A DNA stretch of 40,065 nucleotides from Haloferax massiliensis (GCF_001368915.1 NZ_CSTE01000008.1:1-40065), one strand, 5' to 3'. Shown: positions 16,623 through 25,425, numbered from the stretch's first letter. Numbers and translations: made by a program. Notes: a model not told the origin generated them from the letters alone.

Positions 16623-17165
16623 CTACTTGTTAGAAGAATCTGATTGGTGGAATTGAGGCGGCACGTCCATCTCCTTCTTTAGCTGGTCTTTTGCCTCTTC
16701 CCAAGCCTCCCAAAGATTTCCTTGATGTGTTCGCGGTTCTTCGCCCCAATTCTCGTCATCGGCGGTCAAGGAGTCCTCAATATCTGCGCCAATCATTCCA
16801 AATTCTGTCTTCATACCATAGAGTGACTTCTCTTGTTCTTCTGTGAGGTATATCGAGTGCCTCATGAGCGTCTTGTGGAAGGATTCAATTTTTGGTTCGA
16901 CGTTTTCTTCATACTCTGACAGAGGCGTTGCACGAGACATTTCGTCAATGAAGTCATCTACTGTCTGAAAACAATCTTCGAGTTCAGCATGCATTTCAGC
17001 CATCGCTTCTACCTTCTGTTCCATATAGTATTCTGCACGAAGACGCTTGTTTGCGGCCTTCTGCTGTTTGCTGGTGACGTAAATCGTAACTGACGCTGAA
17101 ATCACTGCACCGACGACGACTCCAAAGAACCCGATTATTGCAGTGAACAACGAACTAACCGGCAT
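16623..17165 (-). CDS. Membrane-anchored coiled-coil protein of unknown function
   Basis: 180 residues: one N-terminal membrane segment (FTAIIGFFGVVVGAVISASVT, residues about 7-28), a basic stretch (KQQKAANKRLRAEYY), then a charged, helical, probably coiled-coil body (MAEMHAELEDCFQTVDDFID) and an acidic tail. This topology (single helix plus cytoplasmic coiled coil) recurs in haloarchaeal island proteins and in small defence effectors, but no family is recognised. A separate promoter is likely (GGTTAAAAG about 25-33 bases before the ATG). It has the same A/T-rich codon use as the cyclase genes, so it probably arrived with them. Confidence 0.65.
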   Translation of the reverse strand: MPVSSLFTAIIGFFGVVVGAVISASVTIYVTSKQQKAANKRLRAEYYMEQKVEAMAEMHAELEDCFQTVDDFIDEMSRATPLSEYEENVEPKIESFHKTLMRHSIYLTEEQEKSLYGMKTEFGMIGADIEDSLTADDENWGEEPRTHQGNLWEAWEEAKDQLKKEMDVPPQFHQSDSSNK

Positions 17166-17188
17166 ACCTGCTACAAACAGCTCCGTCT

Positions 17189-17198
17189 ACTTTTAACC
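17189..17198 (-). promoter_or_regulatory. Probable TATA box of the coiled-coil membrane protein
   Basis: CTTTTAACC on plus reads GGTTAAAAG on the minus strand, about 25-33 bases before the ATG at 17165. Confidence 0.45.
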
Positions 17199-17346
17199 AC
17201 TACTGTTCATTCATTCGTTAATATGGACCGCTAACTCCGAGTTTTCATCATAATGTGGTGATTGTGCTCCTCCGACAGTATTCCAGACTCAATCCCGTGC
17301 AATCGAGGCCACTCTCTCACTCGAAGTCCGTCACCCCGCGGCCTGT

Positions 17347-17356
17347 GTCACGTGAC
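17347..17356. promoter_or_regulatory. Perfect palindrome upstream of the lactate permease promoter
   Basis: GTCACGTGAC is a perfect 10-base palindrome, about 20 bases before an AT-rich TATA candidate (ATCTCTTAAG, 17377-17386) of lctP. Its place, just upstream of the TATA/BRE, suits a regulator-binding site. Confidence 0.4.
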
Positions 17357-17463
17357 CCGGTAGAGTTGTCGCTCGAATCTCTTAAGCCTGCTTTCGGTTC
17401 GACGGGACAGAGAACGGTGCGCGTACTACAACAAACTCGGTCAAGAACACACAGAAAGACACA

Positions 17464-19158
17464 ATGACATCTGTCGTGATATTAGCACTCGCGGCGAGCG
17501 TGCCAATCGTCGTCGCGTTCGCCCTCCTCGCCGGACTTCGGTGGTCGGCGGCGCGGTCGATGGGAGTCGGCTGGGTACTGGCGACCGCGTTGGCGCTCGC
17601 GGTCTGGGGTATGGAGCCGACCGCGTGGGCGGGAGCCGCGGTGTACGGCGCGCTGGAGGGGCTCAACATCGTCCTCATCGTCTTCGGGGCGATTCTGCTC
17701 ATGAACTACTTGGAGGTCAGCGGCTCCATCGAGACGATTCGGTGGTACTTCCGCCGACTGGAGCGCGACCGGCGCATCCAGTTGCTCCTCATCGGACTCG
17801 GTTTCGAGACGATTATCGAGGGCGTCGCGGGGTTCGGGACGCCGGGGGCGCTGGCCGCGCCGCTGTTTATCGGCCTCGGGTTCCCCCCGCTGGCGGCGGC
17901 GGTGTTCGGCCTGTTTTTCAACGCGCCGAACCCGCAGTTCGGGGCCGCGGGGACGCCGATTATCGGCGGCGTCAGCCAAATCGAGTCGATTCTCCCGGCG
18001 GCGATGGCGGGCGGACCGTTCCGGCAGTTAGTTTCGGCGTGGACCGGCGTCATGACCGGGCTGACGTTCGCGTTCTGGGGCCTCCTCGGCGTGTTTCTGC
18101 TGGTCTACTGGTTCGGTGACGACGACGAGCGGTCGGTTCGGGGGGCCGCGCGAGCCGCCGCCCCCATCGCGCCGTTCGCGCTCGTCCTCGGAGCGTTGAC
18201 CGGCGCGGTTCAGCTCGCAGTCGCGTGGTTTATCGGCCCGGCGCTTCCCGATATCGCCGCCGGCTTCGCCGTCCTCGCCGTCGGTATCGTGATGGCCGAC
18301 CGAGACGTGCTCGTCCCGACAGAGCGGTGGACGTTCCCCGACCGCGAGGGCTGGCTCGACGCGTGGCTGGGCGGCCTCGACCCGTCGTCGCTCGACACCG
18401 ACGAGCCGCGAAAGCGGATGCCGGTCTGGAAGGCGTGGTCGCCGTACGTCGCCGTCGCGGTCGTCCTGCTCGTCACGCGCTGGCCGACGTTCGACCTCGT
18501 GTCCGTCTTACAGGGGTTCACTATCGGTCCCTACGAGATATTCGGGTACGAGACGATGTCGTGGTCGCTGGCGTACCTCTACCTGCCGGGGACGATGCCG
18601 TTTCTCCCCGTCGCCGTCCTGACCGGCCTGTTCTACCGGATGGACGCCGGCGAGATGGTCGACGCCTGGGCCGAGTCCGGTCGGCAGGTCGCGACGGCGG
18701 CGGTGACGCTCGTCGTCGCCGTCTCGCTCACGCAGGTCATGATTCAGTCGAGCATCAACCCCACAGAGACCGTCGGGATGATGAGCGTCCTCTCGTTGGT
18801 GCTGGCGGAGGGGGCGGGGGCGGCGCTTCCCCTCGTCGCGCCGTGGATCGGCGCGCTCGGGACGTTCGTCACCGGGAGCAACACCACCTCGGACATCCTG
18901 TTCAACGCCCTGCAGTACAACGCGGCGGCCGACGTCGGTATCTCCCGCGCGCTCGTCGTCGCTATTCAGAACGTCGGCGGCGGCGTCGGCAACATGGTGT
19001 CGGTGCTCAACATCGCCGCCATCTCCGGCGTCATCGGCATCGCGGGCCGCGAAGGCGACATCCTCCGGAAGGTGGTCGTTCCGACGGTCGTCTTCGCGCT
19101 GTTCGTCGGTGCCGTCGGGTCGCTTCTGGTCTACGTCGTCGCCCCGGGCGTGTTCTAG
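17464..19158 (+). CDS. lctP: L-lactate permease (LctP family)
   Basis: 564 residues and about 13 hydrophobic segments. Family signatures include [20 protein letters not shown] near residue 60, [20 protein letters not shown] (highly conserved in LctP, about 118-137), [19 protein letters not shown], and near the end [17 protein letters not shown] and [19 protein letters not shown]. It imports lactate or glycolate, probably with a cation, across the cell membrane. It is followed by the hpt gene after 80 bases. A palindrome and TATA candidate lie upstream. It is the first GC-rich gene after the island. Confidence 0.93.
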   Translation: MTSVVILALAASVPIVVAFALLAGLRWSAARSMGVGWVLATALALAVWGMEPTAWAGAAVYGALEGLNIVLIVFGAILLMNYLEVSGSIETIRWYFRRLERDRRIQLLLIGLGFETIIEGVAGFGTPGALAAPLFIGLGFPPLAAAVFGLFFNAPNPQFGAAGTPIIGGVSQIESILPAAMAGGPFRQLVSAWTGVMTGLTFAFWGLLGVFLLVYWFGDDDERSVRGAARAAAPIAPFALVLGALTGAVQLAVAWFIGPALPDIAAGFAVLAVGIVMADRDVLVPTERWTFPDREGWLDAWLGGLDPSSLDTDEPRKRMPVWKAWSPYVAVAVVLLVTRWPTFDLVSVLQGFTIGPYEIFGYETMSWSLAYLYLPGTMPFLPVAVLTGLFYRMDAGEMVDAWAESGRQVATAAVTLVVAVSLTQVMIQSSINPTETVGMMSVLSLVLAEGAGAALPLVAPWIGALGTFVTGSNTTSDILFNALQYNAAADVGISRALVVAIQNVGGGVGNMVSVLNIAAISGVIGIAGREGDILRKVVVPTVVFALFVGAVGSLLVYVVAPGVF

Positions 19159-19238
19159 GCGGCGGTCGGGCGGCGGTCGGGTGGCCCCGGTCCCCGAGAG
19201 AGCGAACCACTTTTGGGGCGATTCGTGAAACGGACCCC

Positions 19239-19784
19239 ATGAAGCGACTCGAGGAGTCCCTACACGAAGCGCCCATCATCGACAAAGACGGCTACTCCTA
19301 CCTCGTCCACCCCATCAGCAACGGCGTGCCGATGCTCGACCCGCAACTCCTGCGCGAGGTCGTCGTCGGCATCACCCGCGCCGCCGACCTCGACGTGGAC
19401 AAAATCGTCGCGCCCGAGGCGATGGGCATCCACATCGCCACCGCGCTGTCCCTCCAGACGGACGTGCCCCTCGTCGTCATCCGCAAGCGCGAGTACGGCC
19501 TCGACGGCGAGGTCGCGCTCCACCAGACGACCGGCTACTCCGAGTCGGAGATGTTCATCAACGACATCGAAGACGGCGACCGCGTGCTCGTCGTCGACGA
19601 CCTGCTTTCGACCGGCGGGACGCTCGCGGCCATCTGCGGCGCGCTCGACGACATCGGCGCGGAGGTCTCCGACATCGTCGTCGCCATCCGGAAGGTCGGC
19701 GAGACGGCGCTGGACGACACCGACTACGAGGCGACGAGCCTCGTGGACATCAGCGTCGACGAGGACGGCGTCGAGATTCACTGA
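19239..19784 (+). CDS. hpt: Hypoxanthine/guanine phosphoribosyltransferase, archaeal HPRT subfamily
   Basis: 181 residues. The start [20 protein letters not shown] and the block [21 protein letters not shown] match archaeal HPRT proteins. The PRPP-binding loop [13 protein letters not shown] lies at 117-129. It salvages hypoxanthine and guanine to IMP and GMP in the cytoplasm. The frame is open far upstream into lctP, but the ATG at 19239 gives the family's normal length. The downstream NCS2 permease makes a purine uptake and salvage pair. Confidence 0.9.
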   Translation: MKRLEESLHEAPIIDKDGYSYLVHPISNGVPMLDPQLLREVVVGITRAADLDVDKIVAPEAMGIHIATALSLQTDVPLVVIRKREYGLDGEVALHQTTGYSESEMFINDIEDGDRVLVVDDLLSTGGTLAAICGALDDIGAEVSDIVVAIRKVGETALDDTDYEATSLVDISVDEDGVEIH

Positions 19785-19852
19785 GCGGAACGTCGCTGAC
19801 CGGCGCGACCGCGATTCGGGTCGTCGCGACGAATATACACGTAAATGCATAT

Positions 19853-19866
19853 CTCGACACATCGAG
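19853..19866. promoter_or_regulatory. Short inverted repeat in the nucleobase permease promoter region
   Basis: CTCGA-CACA-TCGAG, 5-base arms, sits within an AT-rich patch (tatacacgtaaatgcatat, about 19835-19852) some 65-95 bases before the permease ATG. It may be an operator; the arms are short, so chance is a real possibility. Confidence 0.25.
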
Positions 19867-19929
19867 TGGCGTGAAATACGCTCGAACGCGAAACTATTAT
19901 TGAACGGGGGTCGCTCGTGGCGAGTACAG

Positions 19930-21300
19930 ATGACAGACGACAGCGGTGAACTCGGCCTCGAATACGAAATCGACGACCGGCCGCCGTTGCTGGAGTCGGT
20001 TCTCCTCGGGATACAGCACGTCTCGGTGATGATCGTCCCGGCGACCGCCGTGGCGTTCATCGTCGCGGGCGCGGTCGGACTCGGCGTCGCCGACACGGCC
20101 TACGTCGTCCAGATGGTGCTCCTGTTTTCGGGGCTCGCCACCGTGGTACAGGCGTACGCCGTCGGGCCGGTCGGCTCGCGGCTCCCCATCGTGATGGGGA
20201 CGAGCTTCACCTTCGTCGGCGCGGCGACGACCATCGGCGTCGACTACGGCCTGAGCGCGGTGTTCGGCGCGATTCTCGTCACCGGCTTCGTCGTCGAGGG
20301 ACTCATCGGCTGGCAGTTCGACCGCATCAAACCCTTCTTCCCGCCGTTGGTGACGGGGCTCGTCGTCGTCATCATCGGCCTCTACCTCGTCCCGGTCGGG
20401 ATGGACTACGCCGCCGGCGGGGTCGGTGCCGCCGACTACGGCGCGGCATACAACATCGGTCTCGCGGCGCTCGTCCTCTGCGTCGCCGTCGCGCTCAACC
20501 TCTTTACCGACGGCATCACCCGACTCCTGAGCACGCTCGTCGGCATCGCCGTCGGCTACGTCGTGGCGTGGGTGCTCGGCGTGGTGGACTTCACGCCCGT
20601 CGCCGAGGCGGCGTGGTTCGCGATTCCCCGCCCCGGCGCGTTCGGCGTCACGTTCGAACCCGTCCCCATCGTCACCTTCGCGTTCCTGTTTCTCGTCTCC
20701 GCGATGGAGACCGTCGGCGACATGTCCGGCATCACCGCCGCCGAGGGGCGCAACCCGACCGACGAGGAGTTCCGCGGCGGCCTCTTTACCGACGGCTTCA
20801 TGAGTTCTATCGCGTCGGTGTTCGGCGCGTTCCCGGTCACGTCGTTCTCGCAGAACGTCGGCATCGTCAACTTCACCGGCGTGATGAGCCGGTACGTCGT
20901 CGGCATCGCGGGCGTCGTCCTCGCCGTCCTCGGTCTCAGCCCGAAGGTCGGCGCGGCCGTCGCGACCATCCCGAGCGCCGTCTTCGGCGGCGCGGTCCTG
21001 CTCATGGCCGGCATGGTCGCCGCCAGCGGCGTCCGCCTCGTCTTCCTCCACACGAACCTCGACCGCCGGAACATGGTCGTCGTCGCCGCCTCGCTCGGGC
21101 TCGGTCTGGGCGTCGCCACGCGCCCCGACGCGCTTTCGGGGCTCCCGCAGGCCGCCGCGACGTTCTTCGGCCAGCCGGTCATCGTGACCGCGCTGACGGC
21201 GCTCGTGCTCAACACGCTCGCGCCGGGCGACCAGAGCCCGCTTTTCGACGCGGCCGACGAGTCGGTCGCCGCGGACGGCCGCGCGTCAACCGACGACTGA
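19930..21300 (+). CDS. NCS2-family nucleobase permease (xanthine/uracil type)
   Basis: 456 residues with about 12-14 hydrophobic segments. PIVMGTSFTFVGA is the conserved helix near residue 88; SAMETVGDMSGITAAEGR and FSQNVGIVNFTGVMSRYV are the substrate-site motifs of the NCS2 family (conserved Glu and QNxG). It imports xanthine, uric acid or uracil with protons. The longer frame starts with TTG at 19900, but the ATG at 19930 is preferred because a possible TATA (ACTATTATT) lies about 20-40 bases before it. It follows hpt and so probably serves purine salvage. Confidence 0.9.
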   Translation: MTDDSGELGLEYEIDDRPPLLESVLLGIQHVSVMIVPATAVAFIVAGAVGLGVADTAYVVQMVLLFSGLATVVQAYAVGPVGSRLPIVMGTSFTFVGAATTIGVDYGLSAVFGAILVTGFVVEGLIGWQFDRIKPFFPPLVTGLVVVIIGLYLVPVGMDYAAGGVGAADYGAAYNIGLAALVLCVAVALNLFTDGITRLLSTLVGIAVGYVVAWVLGVVDFTPVAEAAWFAIPRPGAFGVTFEPVPIVTFAFLFLVSAMETVGDMSGITAAEGRNPTDEEFRGGLFTDGFMSSIASVFGAFPVTSFSQNVGIVNFTGVMSRYVVGIAGVVLAVLGLSPKVGAAVATIPSAVFGGAVLLMAGMVAASGVRLVFLHTNLDRRNMVVVAASLGLGLGVATRPDALSGLPQAAATFFGQPVIVTALTALVLNTLAPGDQSPLFDAADESVAADGRASTDD

Positions 21301-21428
21301 TACACATCGAACAGATGATAACTGATTACGGTTTCAATGGACGTGTTATAGTTCGTGTCTCGTGACTGTCGGGAAACCGTCCGGATTACCGACGAGTTCA
21401 TTTCTGTTCGCTGCCTTACCAGTGTACG

Positions 21429-22247
21429 ATGAGCGAGCAGCAGCGGGTCACGTTCAACGGGGATACGCGGGTGCTGTACCGGCAGGCGGTTCGAACGCCC
21501 CTGCCGGACGAGGACGCCGAGCGACTGTTCTACGAGAACATGATGAACATCGCGGACGCCCAAGAGCGGAAGGCGGACATGCTCGCCGACCCCGACGTCC
21601 CCCTGCTCGAAGCCTACGAGACGCAACTCGAAGGCATCGCCAAGAGCTACAAGCGGCGCTGTCGCCACATCGCCGGCGACGACTTCGAGGAGATTGCGAT
21701 GGCGTACAACCGCGGGGAGCGCGACGACCGTATCGGCGCGCTCACGGCCTACTACTTCGAGGGGCTCTGGCGGATGCAGCAGCGAATCACCGTCACCGAC
21801 ATGCTGTTTTTCCCCATCATCCTGCGGTACCCCGACTGCTTCACCGTCAACATCCGCTTCGCCAGCGGCTACACGACCACGGAGTCCGTCCTCTACGAGT
21901 CGCCGGAACACTCCACCGAGGAACTCGACGACGAGTACGCCGAGCGCTACTACAACGAGAGCCTCTACTCGCAGAAGGAGGCCGCCGAGTACATCAGAGA
22001 CACCGCGGAGATAATCCGCGAGGAGTTCCCCAGCCCCGACGAGTCGACGTTCGAAGAGCGGCAGTACGGCGGCATCACCTCCGCCGGCGGCCGGAAGGGA
22101 CCGGTGTTCTCGTCGATGCTCAAGCGGGTCGAACCCGACCCGAACCGGTTTTCGGAGCCGGTCGGCGAACCGACGCTCGTCGAGGAGGGCGAGGAGGCGC
22201 GGCGGACCGAGCGGGAGCTACTCCCCGAGGGCGCAATCGTCCTCTGA
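21429..22247 (+). CDS. Conserved haloarchaeal protein of unknown function
   Basis: 272 residues, soluble, acidic, no membrane segment or known motif. It contains YETQLEGIAKSYKRRCRHIA, then DRIGALTAYYFEGLWRMQQR and ITVTDMLFFPIILRYPDCFT, ending in an acidic tail. A helical first half and aromatic middle suggest a compact domain. It stands alone: 128 bases from the permease and 91 from the channel gene. Codon use is native. I cannot assign a function. Confidence 0.7.
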   Translation: MSEQQRVTFNGDTRVLYRQAVRTPLPDEDAERLFYENMMNIADAQERKADMLADPDVPLLEAYETQLEGIAKSYKRRCRHIAGDDFEEIAMAYNRGERDDRIGALTAYYFEGLWRMQQRITVTDMLFFPIILRYPDCFTVNIRFASGYTTTESVLYESPEHSTEELDDEYAERYYNESLYSQKEAAEYIRDTAEIIREEFPSPDESTFEERQYGGITSAGGRKGPVFSSMLKRVEPDPNRFSEPVGEPTLVEEGEEARRTERELLPEGAIVL

Positions 22248-22281
22248 GACGGCCGCCGCCGATTCGCCGCCGACTCGTCTC
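22246..22281. terminator. Inverted repeat after the unknown conserved gene
   Basis: GAGACG (22246-22251) overlaps the stop and pairs with CGTCTC (22276-22281); the spacer has repeated GCCGCC blocks. It might form a terminator hairpin; no U tract follows. Confidence 0.25.
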
Positions 22282-22338
22282 CGTCAGGCCATCGACCCAC
22301 AGACGACCGTATAAGTATCTCACCGCCGAAGGCGGGGT

Positions 22339-23181
22339 ATGGACGGTCACGCGCGGAGGTCGCGCCGCGAGACGCCGCGGGACGTGGTCAGGTTCTACCT
22401 CCTCGACCACCGGACCCCGGTCGGCAAGGCGATCGACATCGCGCTCCTCGCGCTCAACCTGCTTTTCGTCGGGCTGTTCGTCGCCGAGACCTACCCGCTT
22501 TCGGCGGCGGTCCAGTCGGCGCTCTGGTCCGTCGAGGCCGCCGTCTCCGTCGTGTTCCTCGCGGAGTATCTCCTCCGCCTCTACGGCGCGCGAGACCGGA
22601 CCGCCGAACTGTTCAACGTCTACTCGTTCGTCGACCTCCTTGCGATTCTGCCGACGCTGGCGGTGCTCGTGCTCCCCGTCTCGTCGGTCGCCGCCAACAT
22701 CGGCTTCCTGCGGGCGATTCGCGTGGTTCGCGTCCTCCGGTTCTACCGCTTCACGCGCGACGAGGAGTTCTTCTTCGGTACCGTCTCGGTCGGGACGCTC
22801 CGCGTCATGAAACTGCTGTTGACGGTGCTGACCATCTTCTTCGTCGCCGCGGGGATGTTCTACTCGTTCGAACACCGGGTGAACCCCGCCGTCGGGACGT
22901 TCGGCGATGCGTTCTACTTCGTCGTCGTCGCGCTCTCGACGGTCGGCTTCGGCGACATCGTCCCGGTGACGGAGGCGGGGCGGTGGGTCACGGTCGCCGC
23001 CATCCTCGCGGGCGTCATCCTCATCCCGTGGCAGGCGAGCAAAATCGTCAAGGAGTGGGGCCACCGCGACAAGGTCAACGTCACCTGCCAGAACTGCGGG
23101 CTGGCCTACCACGACGCCGACGCCTCGCACTGCAAGTCCTGCGGCCACGTCATCTATCAGGAGTACGACTCGCGGGAGTGA
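22339..23181 (+). CDS. Voltage-gated-type potassium channel with C-terminal zinc ribbon
   Basis: 280 residues. Six membrane segments: S1 about 32-50, S2 60-82, S3 97-114, the S4 sensor FLRAIRVVRVLRFYRFTR (123-140) with Arg every third residue, S5 155-178, and S6 after the filter. The selectivity filter TVGFGD is at 201-206. Most K+ channels have TVGYGD; the Phe is an accepted variant. After S6, Cys250, Cys253, Cys265 and Cys268 form a rubredoxin-like zinc ribbon (NVTCQNCG, CKSCGH) in the cytoplasm. It probably works as a tetramer in K+ or osmotic balance. A TATA candidate (CGTATAAG) lies about 25-30 bases upstream. Confidence 0.9.
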   Translation: MDGHARRSRRETPRDVVRFYLLDHRTPVGKAIDIALLALNLLFVGLFVAETYPLSAAVQSALWSVEAAVSVVFLAEYLLRLYGARDRTAELFNVYSFVDLLAILPTLAVLVLPVSSVAANIGFLRAIRVVRVLRFYRFTRDEEFFFGTVSVGTLRVMKLLLTVLTIFFVAAGMFYSFEHRVNPAVGTFGDAFYFVVVALSTVGFGDIVPVTEAGRWVTVAAILAGVILIPWQASKIVKEWGHRDKVNVTCQNCGLAYHDADASHCKSCGHVIYQEYDSRE

Positions 23182-23244
23182 ACGCGCGTCCGCGGACGCG
23201 GTCGAACGGTTCGCGGGCGTGAGAACGCGCCCGCTGTTCGAACA

Positions 23245-23262
23245 TGAATATTTATTATAGAT
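23245..23262 (+). promoter_or_regulatory. AT-rich promoter-like patch
   Basis: TATTTATTATAG in a GC-rich intergenic region, a strong TATA candidate. It would drive the small ORF at 23364 with a leader near 80-90 bases. Confidence 0.35.
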
Positions 23263-23363
23263 TGGCCTGTACTGCCGGGTACAACAATGTCGGTCGTACG
23301 CGTACTTCGATAACTCTTCTCGCCGCCGCACAGCCGTCCGACCGACCCGAACCATCCAAAATC

Positions 23364-23585
23364 GTGAGCACAAACGCCACCCCGACCTACGAGCCGACCC
23401 TGCGAACAGCCCGTGAACAGTCCGCCGAAAGCGAGACAACTACCCCCGACCGCGCCGACTCCACGTCGGGCGTCGCCCGGTGTCAGCGCCAGTTCGAATC
23501 GGCGCGGACCGAGCGCATCCACAACCTCGTCGACCGCGAGAACCGGTCGATGCCCCGGATGAACCGGGAGTCGGCGTCCGACTGA
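23364..23585 (+). CDS. Possible small hypothetical protein
   Basis: 73 residues from GTG at 23364 (MSTNATPTYEPTLRTAREQ to NRESASD), hydrophilic, with one Cys and an RTERIHNLVDRENRSMPRM tail. The frame is open back to an ATG at 23244, which would add 40 residues across the TATA-like patch, so the later start is more likely. No family is recognised, and the region might equally be non-coding. Confidence 0.4.
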   Translation: MSTNATPTYEPTLRTAREQSAESETTTPDRADSTSGVARCQRQFESARTERIHNLVDRENRSMPRMNRESASD

Positions 23586-23676
23586 GTCGCGTCGGCGGCC
23601 CGCACGTGTTCGCACTCTCCGCGTTCGCTTGCGGAGACACGTCGCTTGAAGTGAGTGGCCGCCGCAGGGGCGAGTA

Positions 23677-24396
23677 ATGCGATTGGCACGGATTCGAACC
23701 GACGACGGAGTGGTGTCGGGCCGGTACGACGACGGCGTCGTGACGGCCGACGGCGAGGAGTACGAAGTCGGCGTCGACGCCGAGTTGCTCGCGCCCTGCG
23801 AGCCGACCGCGCTCTACTGCGTGGGCCGGAACTACGCGGCGACGGTCGACCAGATGGACTACGACATCCCCGACCAGCCCGATTGGTTCATCAAGCCGCC
23901 GGTGTCGGTGCTCGACCCCGGCGCGGACGTCGAGTACCCCGACTGGACCGACGAGCTAACCTACGCCGGCGAACTCGCGGCCGTCATCGACCGCGAGTGT
24001 TCGGACGTGGCCGAGGCCGACGTGTCGGACGTGGTCCGCGGCTACACGATTCTCAACGACCTCGACGCGCTCGACCAGCCCGGCCGAACGGCTCGAAAAG
24101 CGTTCGACGGCTCCGGACCGCTCGGTCCGTGGATAGAGACAGACGTGGAGCCGTCGAACGTCGACATGACGACCCACGTCGGCGGCGAACTCCGGCAGGA
24201 AGCCAACACCGAGCGGATGCTCTTTTCGCCCGCCGAAGTGGTCTCGTTCCTCTCGGAGCGCTACACCTTCCAGCCGGGCGACGTGATTTCGTTCGGCAGT
24301 CCCGCGAACCCCGGACTGGTCGAACCCGGCGACGACGTGGAAATCTGGTACGAGGGCGTCGGCACGCTCACGAACCGCGTCGTCGACGGCGAGTAA
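23677..24396 (+). CDS. Fumarylacetoacetate hydrolase (FAH) family protein
   Basis: 239 residues. YCVGRNYAATVDQM and DWFIKPPVSVL match the family core. The metal ligands lie in LTYAGELAAVI (Glu) and TILNDLDALD (Asp); RKAFDGSGPLGPW holds the conserved Lys/Asp loop and QPGDVISFGSPANPG closes the active site. Members hydrolyse or decarboxylate C-C bonds in acylpyruvates and similar acids (FAHD1-like acylpyruvase/oxaloacetate decarboxylase). The exact reaction is not readable. It appears monocistronic. Confidence 0.87.
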   Translation: MRLARIRTDDGVVSGRYDDGVVTADGEEYEVGVDAELLAPCEPTALYCVGRNYAATVDQMDYDIPDQPDWFIKPPVSVLDPGADVEYPDWTDELTYAGELAAVIDRECSDVAEADVSDVVRGYTILNDLDALDQPGRTARKAFDGSGPLGPWIETDVEPSNVDMTTHVGGELRQEANTERMLFSPAEVVSFLSERYTFQPGDVISFGSPANPGLVEPGDDVEIWYEGVGTLTNRVVDGE

Positions 24397-24459
24397 GAAG
24401 GCGCGAGAACAAGGCGACGAGAGGTGGGCGGACGGCCGACGGTCGTCGGCTCGTCCGAC

Positions 24460-24678
24460 TCAGTTCAGCGCGTCGACCTCGTCCGCGAGGTCGGTCGGCT
24501 CGTCCACGGGGCCGTTGACGAACAGGCCGTGCGCCATCACAACCGCGGCGAGGGCGCTGAAGGCGACGAGCGTCGTCTGCGGCTCCATCGGGGTGACCCG
24601 GCCGACGACGACGCCGGCGACGAGGCTCCCGAGGATGCCGAGAAGTACGAGATCGTAGTACTGCCACGTGTAGCCCAT
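24460..24678 (-). CDS. Small two-helix membrane protein
   Basis: 72 residues: MGYTWQYYDLVLLGILGSLVA starts helix 1 (about 8-26, glycine rich) and LVAFSALAAVVMAHGLFV forms helix 2 (about 37-55); the tail is acidic. It is convergent with the FAH gene and divergent from aIF2 beta. Codon use and third-position GC match the neighbours, which supports a real gene. The function is unknown; haloarchaea carry many such short proteins. Confidence 0.65.
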   Translation of the reverse strand: MGYTWQYYDLVLLGILGSLVAGVVVGRVTPMEPQTTLVAFSALAAVVMAHGLFVNGPVDEPTDLADEVDALN

Positions 24679-24816
24679 GACGAGTCGTTAGAGCGCCAGC
24701 GCCGAAGGCGTGGCGCTCGGTTCCGTCGTCGGGGATGATGAAACGAAGTCGTCGCGCCGGTGCCGCGGCAAAGACGGTCACGGAACGGCTATACGTCGCC
24801 AGACACTCGAACCCCT

Positions 24817-25425
24817 ATGGAGTATCAGACTGCGCTCGACCGAGCGCTCAACGTCCTACCGGAACGAAACGTCGAACAGGAACGCCTCAAAGTCCCGGAC
24901 CCGTCCGGCGAGACCGACGGCGCGTTCACCCGTCTCACCAACCTCGGGGAAATCGCGGACGCGCTCTCGCGGACGCCCGCGCACCTCCACAGCGCCATCC
25001 AGCGCACGCTCGGGACGAGCGGCCAGCTGGAGGGCGACCGCGCCCGCTACAGCGGGTCGTTCTCCATCAACGACTTCGAGGAGGCCATCGACGGCTACGT
25101 CGAGGAGTACGTCATCTGCTCGGAGTGCGGCCTGCCGGACACCCGCCTCGTCACCGAGGACGGCGTCGACATGCTTCGCTGTGAGGCCTGTGGTGCCTTC
25201 CGGCCGGTCCAGAAGCGCTCCAGCGTGAGCAACAAGCGCCAGCGCGAGGCCGTTGAAGAGGGCCGCACCTACGAGGTCGAAATCACCGGGACCGGCCGCA
25301 AGGGCGACGGCGTCGCCCAGCGCGGGAAGTACACCATCTTCGTGCCCGGCGCGCAGGAGGGACAGACCGTCCGCGTCTACATCAAGAACACGAGCGGGTC
25401 GCTCGCGTTCGCGCGACTCGCCTGA
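24817..25425 (+). CDS. eif2b: Translation initiation factor aIF2 beta with C-terminal TRAM domain
   Basis: 202 residues. Residues 1-95 are the aIF2 beta core (FTRLTNLGEIADALSRTPAHL, then YSGSFSINDFEEAIDGYVEEY); the zinc site is Cys101, Cys104, Cys122 and Cys125. The end, from about 147 (YEVEITGTGRKGDGVAQRGK to SGSLAFARLA), is a TRAM domain, an RNA-binding OB fold. The longer open frame begins at 24760, but the ATG at 24817 gives the normal N-terminus. As part of the aIF2 complex it supports initiator tRNA delivery. The TRAM fusion is known in haloarchaea. Confidence 0.93.
   Translation: MEYQTALDRALNVLPERNVEQERLKVPDPSGETDGAFTRLTNLGEIADALSRTPAHLHSAIQRTLGTSGQLEGDRARYSGSFSINDFEEAIDGYVEEYVICSECGLPDTRLVTEDGVDMLRCEACGAFRPVQKRSSVSNKRQREAVEEGRTYEVEITGTGRKGDGVAQRGKYTIFVPGAQEGQTVRVYIKNTSGSLAFARLA

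Larger units (their letters stand above)
13740..17230. mobile_element. AT-rich genomic island (defence island) with Pycsar-like genes
   Basis: From about 13740 to 17230 the sequence becomes visibly AT-rich. Its genes use A/T-ending codons, unlike the GC-rich codons on both sides, and all lie on the minus strand while the flanking genes are on plus. It holds a degraded replication-initiator fragment and a cyclase/effector cassette. I found no integrase, transposase, tRNA or convincing direct repeats at the edges, so the mode of entry is unknown. The boundaries are approximate and set by composition. Confidence 0.8.

Noticed and set aside
13740-17230. Direct repeats (att sites) at the island edges
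   Set aside because: I compared both edges by eye and found only short AT-rich similarities, no convincing repeat of 10 bases or more.
18225-19238. In-frame upstream extension of hpt
   Set aside because: Arg-rich, lies over the lactate permease; the archaeal HPRT protein starts at the ATG at 19239.
23157-23615. Minus-strand 152-codon frame after the K+ channel
   Set aside because: Arg/Gly-rich with no domain and crosses the TATA-like patch; a small plus-strand ORF is at least as likely.
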